From Rhizobium sp. Q54 (GTDB lineage Bacteria; Pseudomonadota; Alphaproteobacteria; Rhizobiales; Xanthobacteraceae), in contig CAMBQQ010000013.1 of the NCBI GenBank assembly GCA_945870035.1, forward strand, positions 1-53,724: a stretch of 53,724 nucleotides of DNA, in the 5' to 3' direction. Position numbers and translations under genes: made by a program. This document shows positions 52,754 to 53,724 of this stretch, piece by piece. The notes under the pieces were generated by a model. That model was not told where the DNA came from. It searched no databases and saw only the letters and a program-made list of their open reading frames with translations. The first letter of the stretch is position 1. Each line of letters begins with the position of its first letter.

Positions 52754-53577
52754 GTGAAAGAAGGATATCAAAAAAACAGTATCACGCTGATCGGCGGAAT
52801 TTCGATGGGCACCGGCGTGATGATCGGCGCCGGAATTTTCGCGCTGACGGGCCAAATTGCCGAGCTCGCGGGTCCCTGGTTTCCGCTCTCCTTCGTCGCG
52901 GGCGCGGTCGGCACTAGCCTGAGTGCCTATACCTACATCAAGATGTCGAATGCCTATCCCTCCGCCGGTGGGATAGCGATGATCCTGCAAAAGGCCTATG
53001 GCCCTGGGGCAATCGCCGGAGCAGCCGCGCTGTTGATGGCGCTCTCCATGGTGATCAACGAAAGCCTGGTGGCGCGCACGTTTGGAACTTACATCTTGCG
53101 GCCGTTTGAATTGGCCAACCAAGATTACCTGGTGCCTGCGCTCGGCGTTGCGCTGATCGTCTTTGCCTATCTCGTCAACATATCCGGGAACCGCTCGGTC
53201 GGTGCGTTCGAATTTGTTATGGCGGTTCTGAAAATCGGCGGGATCGCATTATTCGGCGCGGCGGCGCTGTGGGCCGGCGGCGCGAACCTCGCACCCTCCG
53301 CCGCCTCAAATTCAATTCCGGTCATGGGGTTCACGGCGTCCATCGCGCTCTCGGTTCTCGCTTTCAAAGGCTTCACGACGATCACCAATAGCGGCGCCGA
53401 GATGGTCGATCCGCGCCGCAATGTCGGGCGCGCGATCATCGTCTCCATCGCCATCTGTGTGATTGTCTATCTGCTCGTCGCCTTCGCGGTGCGCGCAAGC
53501 CTCACCCTCGACGAGATCGTGGCCGCCAAGGATTATTCGTTGGCGCGCGCAGCGGAGCCGGCATTCGGGCAATATGG
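52754..53577 (+). CDS. APC superfamily amino-acid permease, 3'-truncated
   Basis: This is the first ~275 residues of an amino-acid/polyamine transporter, with about eight of the usual twelve helices. GGISMGTGVMIGAGIFALTG is helix 1 with the unwound GxG motif, and SNAYPSAGGIAMILQKAYG follows helix 2. A GTG codon starts it. The sequence leaves the family just after FGQYG, where the right terminal repeat begins; a stop occurs in the repeat at 53596. The rest of the gene lies outside the window or was lost on element insertion. Confidence 0.85.
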
Positions 53578-53723
53578 AGGGCACCTCGAACAATAGCGTT
53601 TTTGCTGCGTGATCGTTAGCCCGCGCGGATCGGCGGGCAATTGGCAGATGATCTGACGCCGGTGCGGCTCCGCCGTATGCACCCGGCGTCCTGTTGAGGG
53701 TGGCACAAGCTGCCTTTTCCCTC
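53578..53723. repeat. Terminal inverted repeat, right copy (end of a probable IS element)
   Basis: This stretch is the exact reverse complement of 1-146. It begins within the amino-acid permease gene and runs to the window end. Identical inner ends facing opposite directions suggest that two inverted copies of one element flank the 53.4 kb between them. Confidence 0.85.
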
Positions 53724-53724
53724 A

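Overview
The window reads as a high-G+C alphaproteobacterial chromosome segment, most like the Hyphomicrobiales (Bradyrhizobium/Rhodopseudomonas/Pseudolabrys-type bacteria). The signs are a RegB/RegA redox pair, an MmcB-type nuclease, GlnD close to MutS, a DUF3108 protein, PHA depolymerase and several rhizobial palindromic repeat families. Both ends carry the same 146-bp sequence in opposite orientation (1-146 and 53578-53723). On the left it replaces the 5' part of a dctP-like gene, and on the right it replaces the 3' part of an amino-acid permease gene. The piece therefore looks bounded by two inverted copies of a repeated element, probably an insertion sequence, and the contig stops inside it.

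Layout. (1) 147-10260, plus strand: a catabolic run made of a TRAP transporter (dctP fragment, dctQ, dctM), two different benzoylformate-decarboxylase-like ThDP enzymes, an aldehyde dehydrogenase, an ACMSD-type amidohydrolase and an FAD monooxygenase. I infer uptake of an aromatic or 2-oxo acid, decarboxylation to an aldehyde, oxidation to an acid, then hydroxylation and decarboxylation. (2) 10493-13279: mutS. (3) 20295 down to 13308, minus strand: ssuA-ssuC-ssuB, Zn alcohol dehydrogenase, OsmC protein, two tandem paralogous membrane proteins and a degenerate polysaccharide-deacetylase-fold protein. (4) 20625-24367: glnD and a DUF3108 protein. (5) 28875 down to 24852: three genes joined by 4-bp overlaps encoding an AMP-phosphorylase-type enzyme, an archaeal-looking PRPP synthetase and a beta-CASP ribonuclease-like protein. 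This is the most interesting system in the window: it could link RNA breakdown to NMP phosphorolysis and the PRPP pool. (6) 29043-43590: housekeeping and envelope genes: class A PBP, Bcr/CflA exporter, YgjP-like metallopeptidase, PhaZ, an ABC-2 transporter, RegB/RegA, MmcB, an alpha/beta hydrolase, glutaryl-CoA dehydrogenase, a solute:sodium symporter and an HU protein.

(7) From about 43.8 kb to 52.7 kb the character changes. Genes are small and sparse and base composition is by eye more AT-rich. The stretch opens with a tRNA-Arg gene broken in the anticodon loop. It holds a lysine-rich histone-H1-like protein behind a 15-bp tandem repeat, a DMT exporter, a receiver protein divergent from a CHASE3-type hybrid kinase, a truncated ureidoglycolate-lyase-like gene, a universal stress protein, and several small secreted or redox/stress proteins. 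I read this as an accessory, stress-related region probably acquired at the tRNA. All functional calls come from reading the sequence; no database search was run.
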